Source: Diospyros lotus
Lineage: Eukaryota > Streptophyta > Magnoliopsida > Ericales > Ebenaceae
Reading direction: 5' to 3'
DNA: 64,000 bases
Assembly: GCF_014633365.1 (NCBI RefSeq)
Contig: NC_068342.1
Span: 234,622-298,621 of the forward strand
Part shown: positions 24,801 through 36,800 of the stretch, one piece after another
Position numbering within the stretch: the stretch's first letter is position 1
How the letters are laid out: each line of letters begins with the position of its first letter
Position numbers and translations under genes: made by a program
The notes under the pieces: generated by a model
What the model was told of the DNA's origin: nothing
The model's input: only the letters and a program-made list of their open reading frames with translations
Database searches by the model: none

Positions 24801-27800
24801 AATACATAAAATTCATGTTTCTGAAACATTTAAATTTTTAGGACAAATATGGTGTTTATGAGACATACAAGTGACGCCAGACTCTTCAAACACATATCTT
24901 ACCCCCAACCAAGTACTAAATGCTGAAAAGGAATATTTCGCAAATTTATATGAATGCCCCAAAATATAAAAATTATATTGAATTAAAGAAAGCACTATAA
25001 CTGGCTCCAAAAAGCAGTCCCACATTGGTACTTTTTAGAACTGTCTCTTATACAGATCTATATTTGGAAAATAAGAAAATAAAAAGGACGTAAAAGTAGC
25101 AACATGGATGATAAGATATCTCTTGATATTACTAGATCTATCTCAGAGGTGACACTGGCTTTGGGCAGTTATGAATCTTTTGACTTTCTGATTGAAATTT
25201 TATCATTTAGACCCACCCCTTATCAATTACCTCGAATGAGCAGTCAAGTTGCAGAGATCAAATACTGTAAAAGAATGAAACCTACTCAAAAAGTGACTCT
25301 CGCAGTAACTTGTCCATTTGAAATTCATATTCTAGGTCACCATCTTTCAAGGTGGTGCTCTCATCAATCTTATCATCCTGATTTGTGATTCTTCCTTGTG
25401 TTGAGCCCTTCAAATCAAAACGACGATGTATTCGCAATTCGGTGTAGAACATATTCCCCGTTACTACAAAGTGTACCTAAAGATGGAATGAGTCACATAA
25501 ATTTGTGCTGATCACAAAGTAAAAAGTTACAGCATTACAGAGAAAAAGGAACTGTATGGATTAACAGATACCTTTTTTCCACCTCTCAGTCTTATTCTAT
25601 GTATCCCAAAAAATTTTGTTATCAATGTGTTCTCATGATCTTTTACATGATAATAATATCTAGGCAGCATCTTGAGTAGAACCTATAGAGCATAATAAAG
25701 CAATATCAGCTGATTACTACCATGAAATGAATATCTAACTTCATAGTCTTCCAATGGAATAAAAGAGGATGAAAGATAAATACCTAAGCAAAGTATGTAA
25801 CACGAACCGATCCATAGAAGGTAACGTGAGCAAGCAAACATGAGAGGAAAAATAAAAGGAAGAACAAATTTTTACCCCCTTAAGGAGAAAAGCAACAACC
25901 AATAATAGCCACAATAATTCTTTTCCAGTCAATAATGGAACAGTTTACTGTTTACCAATTAAGAGTATGGTTCACCTTTCACCAATTCTATAAACAGACA
26001 AGAGTTCAGATATTGTCTACAATTCATTAAAAACATCACCAACATGCCTGGTCTGAATAGGACAGGTTCTCCTCCCCCCCGGGGCAGGTTTTTGCCATAA
26101 CCCAGTGCCACATTAATCACAGCCTTTTGTTTCTATGACCATAAAGCCTTCTAATTCTTTATTTGTCTTTCATCCTCTCTAAACAAATAGAACCCTGACC
26201 CCACAAATTTTAGAAGAGAATGGAGATGAATTATCTACTTGAACTGGCAAAAAGCTGAGGCTACAGTAGAAAGAAAGAATAATTACATTCTGATTGAGTG
26301 GAAGGCTAAGGTCACAACATAAGATCAGACATTAACTGATCTAATGGAGAGATGCCTATAGAGAGCTGTGTCAGGTATACATGACAAACTACATCTCTTT
26401 AATTCTCATAACACATCTAGCAATACCACTGAGTCAAAAGAAAACCTACCAATATGGATAGAGATTACTCAAAGGCACATCGATATGGACGAATCTAAGA
26501 ACATCATGAAAATTGATTTCAGCATCTCCATTAGAACCCTTCCAAACTATTTCAGTTTGACATTCTAACTCTATACAGGTCACTGCCATTCTGGTTCTAC
26601 CAGACATTTTAAGTCAAATTATGTCCTACAGTATGTCAATTACATCCTTGTCTTCATCCCTCTTCCTTGGCAACATAAGCCACGAAGCCAACAGCAGAGG
26701 AAACATGAACTTCCAAATATATAACAAACATCCTGACTAAAGAGGGTCTTCCCAATACCCAGCATGAGAAACCATTTGGGTCTAAAGTGCCCATTGAACT
26801 TCTTTCCAGTGTTTCTTTTCAGGTTAAGGCACTTATTTTAAACAAAAACATGAAAAGTGGAAGACTACTTGGGGAAAAATCAATTAACAAGATTTTAAAG
26901 TCATTAAGAAGTTACACATCCTCTATGAAGTAAGTTACCTCGACATGCATATGTTTCACCAATAAAGTATTATGTATACCCACCTCATTATCATTATTTA
27001 ATTTGATTGATTGAATGCAAAAGTGATGGAGATAATGAGTTCTATTTAGTTTAGGATTTTATTCTTTCAGAAAGTTTAGAAGACCAGGATTTCTTATTTT
27101 ATCTGAATGTATCTTAATTTTATCATCATTAAATTTTATTTTATTTTATCTCTTTAATAAATTATGCTATACGTCACATAGTGGGATTAAGGCTTGATAT
27201 GTTATTGTAATAGATTATGTGGAAAAGTTTCAGTTGTATTAAGTTATCACAGTAGATAGGGCAGTTTTCAGTTCCTACATGTTTTAGGAATTTTGTCAAG
27301 CCTATAAATATGGCTTATTGATGTATTCCAAAATTATAATTTTTGAGAATGAACGAAAGTTGAATATTTGGAAGAGTTGAACTTCCCTCTTTCCCCTCTT
27401 CTTCTTTCTTTCCCCTTATTGTCTTCCTTCCTTCTCCTCCTCCTTCTCTGTTGCTTCTCATTTCCTATTCTTTCTTCTCCTGATTTTTTTCTTCTTGGTG
27501 TTCTCTTCTTCCTTCGTTGGTTTTGCATCAAAGAAACTTCTTTTTTTGCCTGTGGTTTCTCATTCCCAATTAATTTTCCATACAGCCAAAAGAGCAAAAA
27601 TGGCTAATCTTACTGCATCTCTAGCCATGAAAGTTCATAAGATCTAAAAATAGTCATTTACCATAACAATTTTCCTCCGAGAATCCATAAAAGTGTATAT
27701 TCTATTATATCAGACAAATTGGTCAACTACTGGAGTGTCAATAGGAAAGGATTCAGAAATTTTCAGGTCATCAAAGAAAGGTATATCCTCTGTCTTTCTT

Positions 27801-30800
27801 TGAATATGTTTTACCACTCTTATTCTGTATGAGCTATCCATTCTATTGACTTTCTTTAGGATCTACCACTCTTATTCTGTATAAGCTATCCATTATATTG
27901 ACTTTCTTTAGGATCTGCCATCTAAATGTTCATATTTCTCTTTACCCCTCACAAGAGGGGCACATCAAAATAGTAATCCATTTTTGCCAAAAGTGCAACA
28001 CACATTTTAGACTGATAAATGCCAAAATCATAGCAGGAAGAATTTTTTATGTCCATAATAGATATTATGCATGTTCACTTCATGAGTCTAGAAACAAATG
28101 TTAGAAAATAGGGAATAAATTAAGAATAAAGTTCAAGTACAATAAAAACCATCTTTTCTTATGGAAAATCTATGGGAAAAGGTAGCAAATAATCGCCTCC
28201 CTATGTTCATACCTTCAATTCTGATCTTCGTAAAGTCTTAATGAAAAACCTATCATCATGAGAAATATAGAAAATGCTGCCACTCTTCCCTGGAGAAGAA
28301 ACTTCCCTCAGACTGCCATCACCACAGATGGACATCATGTACTCTGCAGCATCTAGCTTGAACATATCCCTCAAATTCCTGAAAATGTGGTATGGCATGG
28401 CTCAAGTTAATCAAAAAAGACATTCAAGCTTTAGAAAATAGAAGAGCAACCAAAGGAACAGAAAGTTCATAACTTTGTAAAACATGTGCACGAGGATGCC
28501 TAAATAACAGTAAGGGTGCATGAAGGATAAGTGAAGTTAAGCAGTTTTTTATGTAAAATAAATTTAAAATATATAAAACATATTTTTATTAATACAAAAA
28601 AAGATAGGAGAGCTATGCTAATAGATATATACTAAAAACATATGTTATTTGCTTTCCCTTTTAAATATTTAAAAGAGAACTTCAGTATTTAAATATTTTT
28701 TAAATAGTTTTTTGCTTTCCCTTTTGTAATGGTTTATGAAAAACATCCTTAAGGAAATATAAAGACGTTATCTTATTAATTAAAGCAATAATACCATATG
28801 TGTAAAAGAAGTTAAAAATTTGTTTGCATAACGTGCTTTGAGTTAACTATGTGTTTTGGAATGTACTTTCCTTAACAGTGTGTTGGATTTTAGCTTGTAT
28901 GAGAACTCTAGTATCAGCCAATATTTGTATAGTGCTAGAAATCAACAAGTGGATTCCTTCCTATTGTGGTTTCTTTCCTGTTATGCATTGCTGATTCCTA
29001 GCAGATTACTTGCTGCTGACTTGATTTCCTTGTATGTTACAGTTGTAGTATCTTTCCTTTGATGTACATATTTCCTAAGTTAGTTTAGGAAACCTTCTCT
29101 CATTAGGGAATTGTCTATTCTGATTGATAGGTGTGTATATATGTTGTATTTTTATGTTGAATAATGATAAGATTGGACGATTTCTTCTCTTTCAACATGG
29201 TATCAGAGCCTTAGGTGCCATCAACGAACTAGGGTTTCCCCCAGTTGTTTACAGCCATCTGATTCTGAGCCTTGGAGACAAAGTTCTCAGGGAGGTGTCA
29301 AAGTTAAAGCCTGCGGCAGAAATCTGGAAAAGATTGGAAGATTGTACCTCAGAAGACTCTTTGCAGTCAGTTATTCCTCAAGGCCAGGTTTTTTAATCTT
29401 AAAATGCATGATCATCAAAAACTTCAGGAACATTTAGATGACTTTAACAAACTATGTTTAGATTTAGAAAACATAGATGTAAAATATGAGGATGAAGACA
29501 AAGCCTTAGTTCTTCTCTATTCATTACCTAAGTCCTATGAAAACTTTGTGGATATTCTCTAGCACGGTAGAGACAAACTTTCTTTAGAAGATGTAATGGG
29601 GGCATTAAATTCTAAAGAATTAAGCATTAAAATGGATAGTAAATCCACCCCTGGTGATGCTTTAACAAGAAGGTCAAGAAGCTCTAAAAGAGACCAGAAA
29701 AATAGGGGTAAATCAAGGTCTAAGTCTAGGAATGAAAAAGGCCCAATAAAATGCTATTACTGTCAATAAGAAGGTCATATTAAGCGGCTGTGTCCAAAGA
29801 GAAAGAAGGACCTAGCCGAGAAGGACAGTTCAGGAGGAGGGGGTAAACTTTTGTGACACTAGTTATGATAGTTCTGAAGCTTTAATTGTGAGTGAAAGAG
29901 CAGAAAGCCAAGAGTGGGTCCTGGACTCTGGTTGCTCCTTTCACATGACTCCAAAAAGACATTGGCTGCAAAACTTTAAGGACATTAATGGAGGTAATGA
30001 CCATGGATGTGAGGTAAAAGGGATAGGAGACACTAGGCTAAAATTGCATGATGGCTCCCATAGAACCCTCATTGCCATTAGGTATATTCCAGAATTAAAG
30101 AGAAATTTGATTTCTCTTGGGGAGCTGGACATAAATGGCTTAAAGTTCAAGGGTGAGGGAGGAGTTGTTAAAATAACTAAACGGTCTTTAGTGTATATGA
30201 AGAAATGGAATTTACCTTTTGCAGGCTACCATATTATGTGGTGAAGCTGCATCGATAAGTCCTAACCCTAAATCTAAGGTAACCCTATGGCATTTAAGAA
30301 TGTCATATATCAGTGAGCAGGGCCTTAAAGAGCTCACAAAACAAGGTATATTGGATTTAGGACAAACCATAGGTTTAGGCAAGTGTGAATCTTGCATATA
30401 TGGTAAGGCAACAAAGGTAAAATTTAGTAAAACAACCATACACTCATCAAAAGAACCTCTAGACTACATTCACACAGACTTATGGGGTCCAACCCAAACT
30501 CTATCTCATAGAGGCTCTAGATATTTTCTATCTGTAATAGATGACTTCTCTAAAATGCTGTGGGTTTATGTCTTAAAGTCAAAAGATAACACAATTGAAA
30601 CTTTTAGGGCATGGAAGACTATGGTAGAAAACCTGAAAGGCAGGAAAATAAGGCTATAAGAACTGATAACGGGTTAGAATTTTGTAATAAGGACTTCAAC
30701 CAAATGTGTAAAGATGGTGGGACTATGAGACACCTAACTGCACTCGGAAATCCTAGGCAAAATGGTGTTGCAGAAAGGATAAACAAAACCCTCTTAGAGA

Positions 30801-33800
30801 GGGTTAGATGCATGTTGTCCTATGCAAATTTGTCCAAATCCTTTTGGGGGAAAGCTATCACGACAGCAGCCCATGTAATAAACAAATCTCCCTCCACAAC
30901 AATAAACTTTCTAACCCCATATGAAAGGTGGACAAGGCATAAACCAAGCCTAGACCACCTTAGGGTGTTCAGATGCCTTGCCTATGCTCATGTGAAGCAA
31001 GGCAAATTAGAGCCTAAGGCTAAGAAATACCTGTTTATAGGTTATCCATCTGGTGTCAAAGGATATAAACTATGGAATTTAAATCCAGAAGGACTGAGAA
31101 CTATAGTTACAAGGGATGTGACATTTGATGAGGATTCTACCATAAAAGTAGAAAATGATAAATCACATCATGATGAGGATCAAAATAGAGTCGGTCTAGG
31201 TGGAGATCACTAAAATCAGCCCTAATTTACCCCAAAATACTCCTAGACTCACCTGAACCAAAACCAATAGATGACCATGACTAGGGCCATGAATCTTCCC
31301 AATTTGAAGGGGATGAGGATGACAGTGATGTAGACTCTAGCTTAGGGAATCAACCAAATTCAGATAGGTATAGCGTAGCTAGGGACTGACAGCTTAGAAA
31401 TCGTAGGCCACCTCAAAGATACGGTTATTCTGACCTAGTTGCATATGCTCTATCTAGTGCAGCTGAAACTATAGGTGAAGAACCCCTCACCTATGAAGAA
31501 GCAATGTCCTCTAAGGATGCTGATAAATGGCCGGAAGCCATGAGGTCAAAAATAGCTTCCCTTGAGAAAAACAATACTTAGAAATTGGTTGAAAGGCCGA
31601 GAGGGCAGCGAATTATAGGCTGCAAATAGAGGTGTCAAAAGGGCCGGGCCGCCCGGCCCAGCCCGTGATGGGCTGGGCTTTGGCCCGGCCCGTTACTGTT
31701 CAAACGGGCCGGGCCGAGCCCGGGCCGAGTTGGGCCAAAGAAATTGGGCCCACGGCCCGGCCCGTGGCCCTTATGGGCCAAGCCCATGAGGCCCTTATGG
31801 GCCAGTAAGGCCCTTACTCAATTTTTTTTTAATTTTGTTATTCTTTAGTAATTATTGATATTGGATACTAAAAAATTTAATTTCGCAATATATATAAATA
31901 ATAACCATCAATTTATTTAAAATTTTTAAGTTAAATTTTTTATATATTTAAATTATAAATAAACATTCTCCTTTTTATATGTACATTATTTTTCATATCA
32001 ATTCACAAGAAAAATTATAAGGCATATAGAATTTTGAAATATAAAATAATGAAATAATATTTAAAACTTAAGAATTAAGATAGAAAATATTTTTAAAAGA
32101 AAAAAATTAATTTTTATATATGTATTATTTTGATATTTATATATGTATATATTATATGTATTATTTTTAAAAAAATTATTTTAAAAAAAGAAAAAAAAAA
32201 AGGGTCGGGCCCTCCGGGCCCGGGCCTGCTAGGCCCTGTGGGCTAAGGGCCCGGCCCGGCCCTCTAGCCCATGGGCCGGCCCGGCCCGGTCCGGCCCCTT
32301 TGTAGGGGGGCCGTGGGCCGGGCCAGGCCCTATCCATGGCAAAAGGGCCCGGCCCTTTTAGTAAAAGGGCCGGCCCGGTGGCCCAGCTTTTAAAAGCCCG
32401 TGGCCAACTCGGGCCGGCCCTTTTGACACCTATAGCTGCAAATGGCTCTTCAAGATTAAAGAAGGAGCTGGAAATAATGCTAAACCTAGGTTCAAGGCTA
32501 GGTTGGTAGCTAGGGGGTTCACTCAAGTTTCGGGCATAGACTTTAATGAGGTGTTTTCTCCAGTTGTGAGACACACCTCAATAAGGATTCTATTAGCTAT
32601 CATTGTCCAATTGGATTTAAAATTGGAGTAGATGGATGTCACAATTGCCTTCCTCCATGGGGACCTTGAAGAGAGGATTTATATAGACCAACCAAAGGGT
32701 TTTGAAGCTAAGGGAGAGGTGGAGAAAGTATGTCTTCTTAGGAAATCACTGTATGGACTTAAACAGTCCCCAAGATAGTGATACTGAAAATTTGATTCGA
32801 TTATGATAAACCAAGGATACCTTAGGAGCTCCTATGACTGCTATATATATTTTAAACATGTCACACCTAGTATTTCTATCTATTTGTTATTATAATCCAC
32901 TAGTGAAATTCAGCTTCTTAAACAAAGGCTAAAAGCTGAGTTTGAGATGAAGGAATTAGGCGAGGCAAAGAAAATTCTAGGAATGGAGATTTCTAGGGAT
33001 AAGCAACATAGGAAAATCTACCTGTCACAAAAATCATACTTAGCAAAGTTGTTGTCCAGATTTGGAATGTCAAATGCAAAGGCAGTTAGTGTGCCTTTTG
33101 CATCACATTTTAAATTGTCCTCAGATCAGTCTCCAAGGGATGAGGAAGAGAGAAAAGAGACGGCCCATATACCATACTCAAGTGTAGTAGGCAGCTCAAT
33201 GTATGGTATGGTCTACACAAGACCCGACTTGGCACATGGAATGAGTGTCATAAGCCGGTTCATGGCTAACCTAGATAAGCCTCACTGGTTAGCAATTAAG
33301 TGGATGTGCAAATATTTGAAAGGTTCTATAGATTATGCTTTGACTTATAGTGGTGAAAGTCTAGAAAATCAACCCATAATCCTAGGATATTCGGATGCTG
33401 ATTGTGCTGCCAATATTGACAAACGTAGGTCCACAACCGGTTATGTTTTTAGGTTATGGAACTCTACTATTAGTTGGAAATGAAGTTCCAACATGTGATA
33501 GCATTATCAACTACCGAGGCTGAGTACATAGCACTTTCATATGCTATTAAAGAGGCTATGCGGCTAAAGGGATTAGTAAGTGAGATTCTAGGTGTAGAGG
33601 TTAAGACCACTTTGATGTGTGATAGTCAAAGTGCAATTCATTTGTCTGAGAATCAAGCACATCATGAAAGGAAAAAGCATATAGACATAAGACATCATTT
33701 TATCAGACAAGTTATTGAAAATAAAACTGTGATTCTAACCAAAGTGACAGGGGAAGACAATGCAGCGGACATTTTTACAAAGCCTGTACCTATAGCAAAA

Positions 33801-36800
33801 TTGAAGCATTGCTTAAAGCTTTTGCAGCTTGGTCAATGAAGATGCAGGTCATTGGGAAGGGTGTAGGATCCTGAGGAAGGTCTAATCAAGTGCAAATGGG
33901 TGGAGATTTTGTTAGAACATTTGTACTAGATTAGTGTAATTAGATATCAGGAAATGTTATGTAAAATTAGTGTTGTTTAAGTTCTGTTTTAAAGGTTAGA
34001 TAAAGCTTCTAGAAGGATTGTTTCTAGAAGGACAGCTGACTGGTTGGTTATGTAACGATCAAGTTGTGGGGCAATTTTTTTGTTGTATAACTCCCGCACC
34101 TATGGCTTATAAATAGGGGTTGGGAGCGGACTTTAGGAGGCACTTCATTTTATGCTTTGTGCGGAAATTCTATCTTGTGCGAGAGAGGGTTTGTGTTGGC
34201 TATGTGTGCAAGAGTGAGGCGGGTATTGTTGTGTATACTCTGTTTAGGAACGATCAACAACATATGTAACAAACCTATTCAAGATAGTGAAGACGTGAAG
34301 GCCAAGCCAGTTTGGACATAGGTCTCAATTTGAGACCGAACCAGGATAATTCTTGTGGTGTTCTTGTTTCTGTTTTGCCTATTTTATTTTTGTGTTTTGT
34401 TATTTCTTGTTGCTATGAGGATTTGAGAGATTCTATTTGTGTCTTGGTGAGTGCGAGTGTCAAAGAGAGTGCTGTGAATCTATGCTAACAATGCTAATTC
34501 ACGCGTCATCTTCTATCCCTCCTTTTGTGAATTTTAGGAAATGACTCGAGGAAGATGATTGGGCATGCTAGGGTGAAGGAGAGACTTTATCATCTTGAAG
34601 ATTCTAGTGGACAAATTACTAAGAAACATATTCCCCCTATATCATTTTTAGTTAAATCCAATAAGGATATACTTTAGCTTCATCATTTTCGCCTAGGGCA
34701 TCTATCCTTTAGTGTTCTTCAATTTATGTTTCCCTCTTTGTTCAAGGGATTAGATATTAGGGATTTCCAATGTGATGTTTGTCAACTTGCTAAAGATAGA
34801 AGGGTTTCATTCCCTCTCAATAATAATAGAAGTTCTCTTCCCTTTACTTTAATTCATAGTGATATATGGGGTCCTTCCCCTGTTCCTAATCTCTCAGGTG
34901 CTCGGTGGTTTGTGTTGTTTGTAGATGACTGCACACTAGTGGTGTGGCTATATCTATTGAAGGCCAAATCAAAAGTAAGCACCATCTTTCCAAACTTCTA
35001 TACTATGATCAAAAATCAGTTTGGAGCTAAGATAAAAAGGGTTAGAACAGATAATGCTAAAGACTTTTTCAACCAAACCCTATCTAATTTTTTCCAAGAG
35101 AATGGTATAATTCGTGAATCATCTTGTGTCTATACCCCTCAGCAAAATGGGGTAATTGAGAGGAAAAATTGCCATTTGCTAGCTGTTACAAGAGCCTTGC
35201 TCTTCCACAATAATGTCCCTAAATATTATTGGGGAGAAGCTGCCTTGACAGCTACCTATCTTATTAATAAGTTACCCTTTAGAAGCCTTGACTCCAATAG
35301 TCCAATTCAGCTCCTTTCTAAGGCTTTTCCAAGGTTCATGCCTTATAATGGTCTTTGTCCTAAAGTGTTTGGTTGCCTAGTTTTTGTTCACAATCACTCA
35401 CCTAACATAGGGAAATTGGATCCTAGAGCCCTCAAATGTGTTTTTGTTGGGTACTCCTCCACACAAAAGGGTTATAAATGCTTCCATCCTCCGTCCAATT
35501 TTTTTTTGGTCTCAACCAATGTGAGTTTTGTGGAGGAGAGTTCGTACTTCAATAATGTTTATCCTCAAGGTGAGACTGAATTCTTGGGAGGCAGTGATAG
35601 GGAATTGTTTCTTCCTTCTTCTTCCTCTCATTGCTCTTTACCTCATCCAAAGGATATCCCACAGGATTCTCTAAATATAATACATAGGGAAAATATTCAG
35701 CTTACTTCTAGTCCACTAAAGGTATATTCAAGAAGAAAAGTCCCGGATCATCAACCTGAGCATGTTGATTTATATGAACCAAGTCCAGATTCTGACCCTA
35801 TTTCAACCCCTATCCAACCTATGAGCTGTCTAGATCTAGCTACATCAGACCTTGTTTCCCAAACCCATCAGCAACCTGAACCTGACCCTGATGACCTTGA
35901 CATCCCAATTTCCCTCAGAAAGGGAACTCGGGCCTATACCAAACACCCCCTGCATATGTTCTTTACCTACTCCAATCCATCCCCTACACACAAAGCCTTC
36001 CTAACCAACATTAATTCTATTCCTATCCCAAGGACTATGTCTGAAGCATTAAGTCACGATAGTTCGAAGGATGCCATAAAGGTTGAGATGGCAGCACTTG
36101 AGAAGAACAAAACCTAGGAATTGGTTCAGCTATTCAAAGGAAAGCAGGCTATTGGGTGTAAGTGGGTGTTTACAATGAAATATAGATCAGATGGGTCCCT
36201 AGAAAGATATAAAGTTAGGCTGGTTGCTAAGAGTTATACCCAAATATATGGAGTGGACTATCCTGAGATCTTTGCCCCGGTAGCTAAGATGAACACTATC
36301 AGGATATTATTGTCACTAACAACTATGTTTGATTGGCCTCTATCTCAATTTGATGTAAAAAATACCTTTTTACATGGGGATTTAGAAGAAGAGATTTATA
36401 TGGAAGTCCTCCCTGAATTTGGGTTGCAAACACAAGCTGGGAATGTTGTGTGCAGGCTAAAAAATGCTCTCTATGGGCTGAAACAGACCCTAGAGCCTGG
36501 TTTGAGAAGTTTGCCAAGGTTATCCTTGTATTAGGCTACAAGCAAAGTCAAGGTGACCATACCTTGTTTGTTCACCATTCAGTTTTAGGGAAGGTGACAA
36601 CTCTTTTGGTGTATGTTGATGACATTATAGTCACCAGTGATGACAAAGAAGGAATAGAACAATCAAGGGGTTGTTTGGCAAGAGAGTTTGAGATCAAGGA
36701 GATAGGGAAGTTGAAATACTTTCTAGGCATTGAAGTGGCTCGGTCTAAGGCAGGAATATTCATTTCCCAACATAAATATGTGCTGGATCTCTTAATTGAA

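Larger units (their letters stand above)
29260..34490 (+). mobile_element. Inner Copia element, 5'-truncated, nested in the outer Copia element
   Basis: Between the outer leader and the outer pol lies a second, distinct Copia unit: gag-pol relics (29263-33839) and a single LTR (33910-34490). It has no 5' LTR of its own and no visible 5 bp duplication. The left join with the outer leader is near 29,260 (uncertain by tens of bases). The simplest reading is insertion of the inner element into the outer one, followed by a deletion that removed the inner 5' LTR and the outer gag/protease. It is interrupted by the hAT element at 31627-32434. Confidence 0.75.

Noticed and set aside
25281..25290. Apparent in-frame stop in PIP5K after LLRESLFE
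   Set aside because: The TAG is part of a donor site (GA|GTAGGT at 25286/25285); the spliced frame continues as EQLNVDC and phases agree.
29124..29396. 90-residue frame beginning in the 5' LTR as a separate gene
   Set aside because: It joins LTR, leader and the start of the inner gag; only the last part is homologous to Copia gag.
32176..32574. 132-residue Gly/Pro/Ala-rich minus frame
   Set aside because: It translates the GGCC arrays of the hAT element; it is low-complexity and not a gene.
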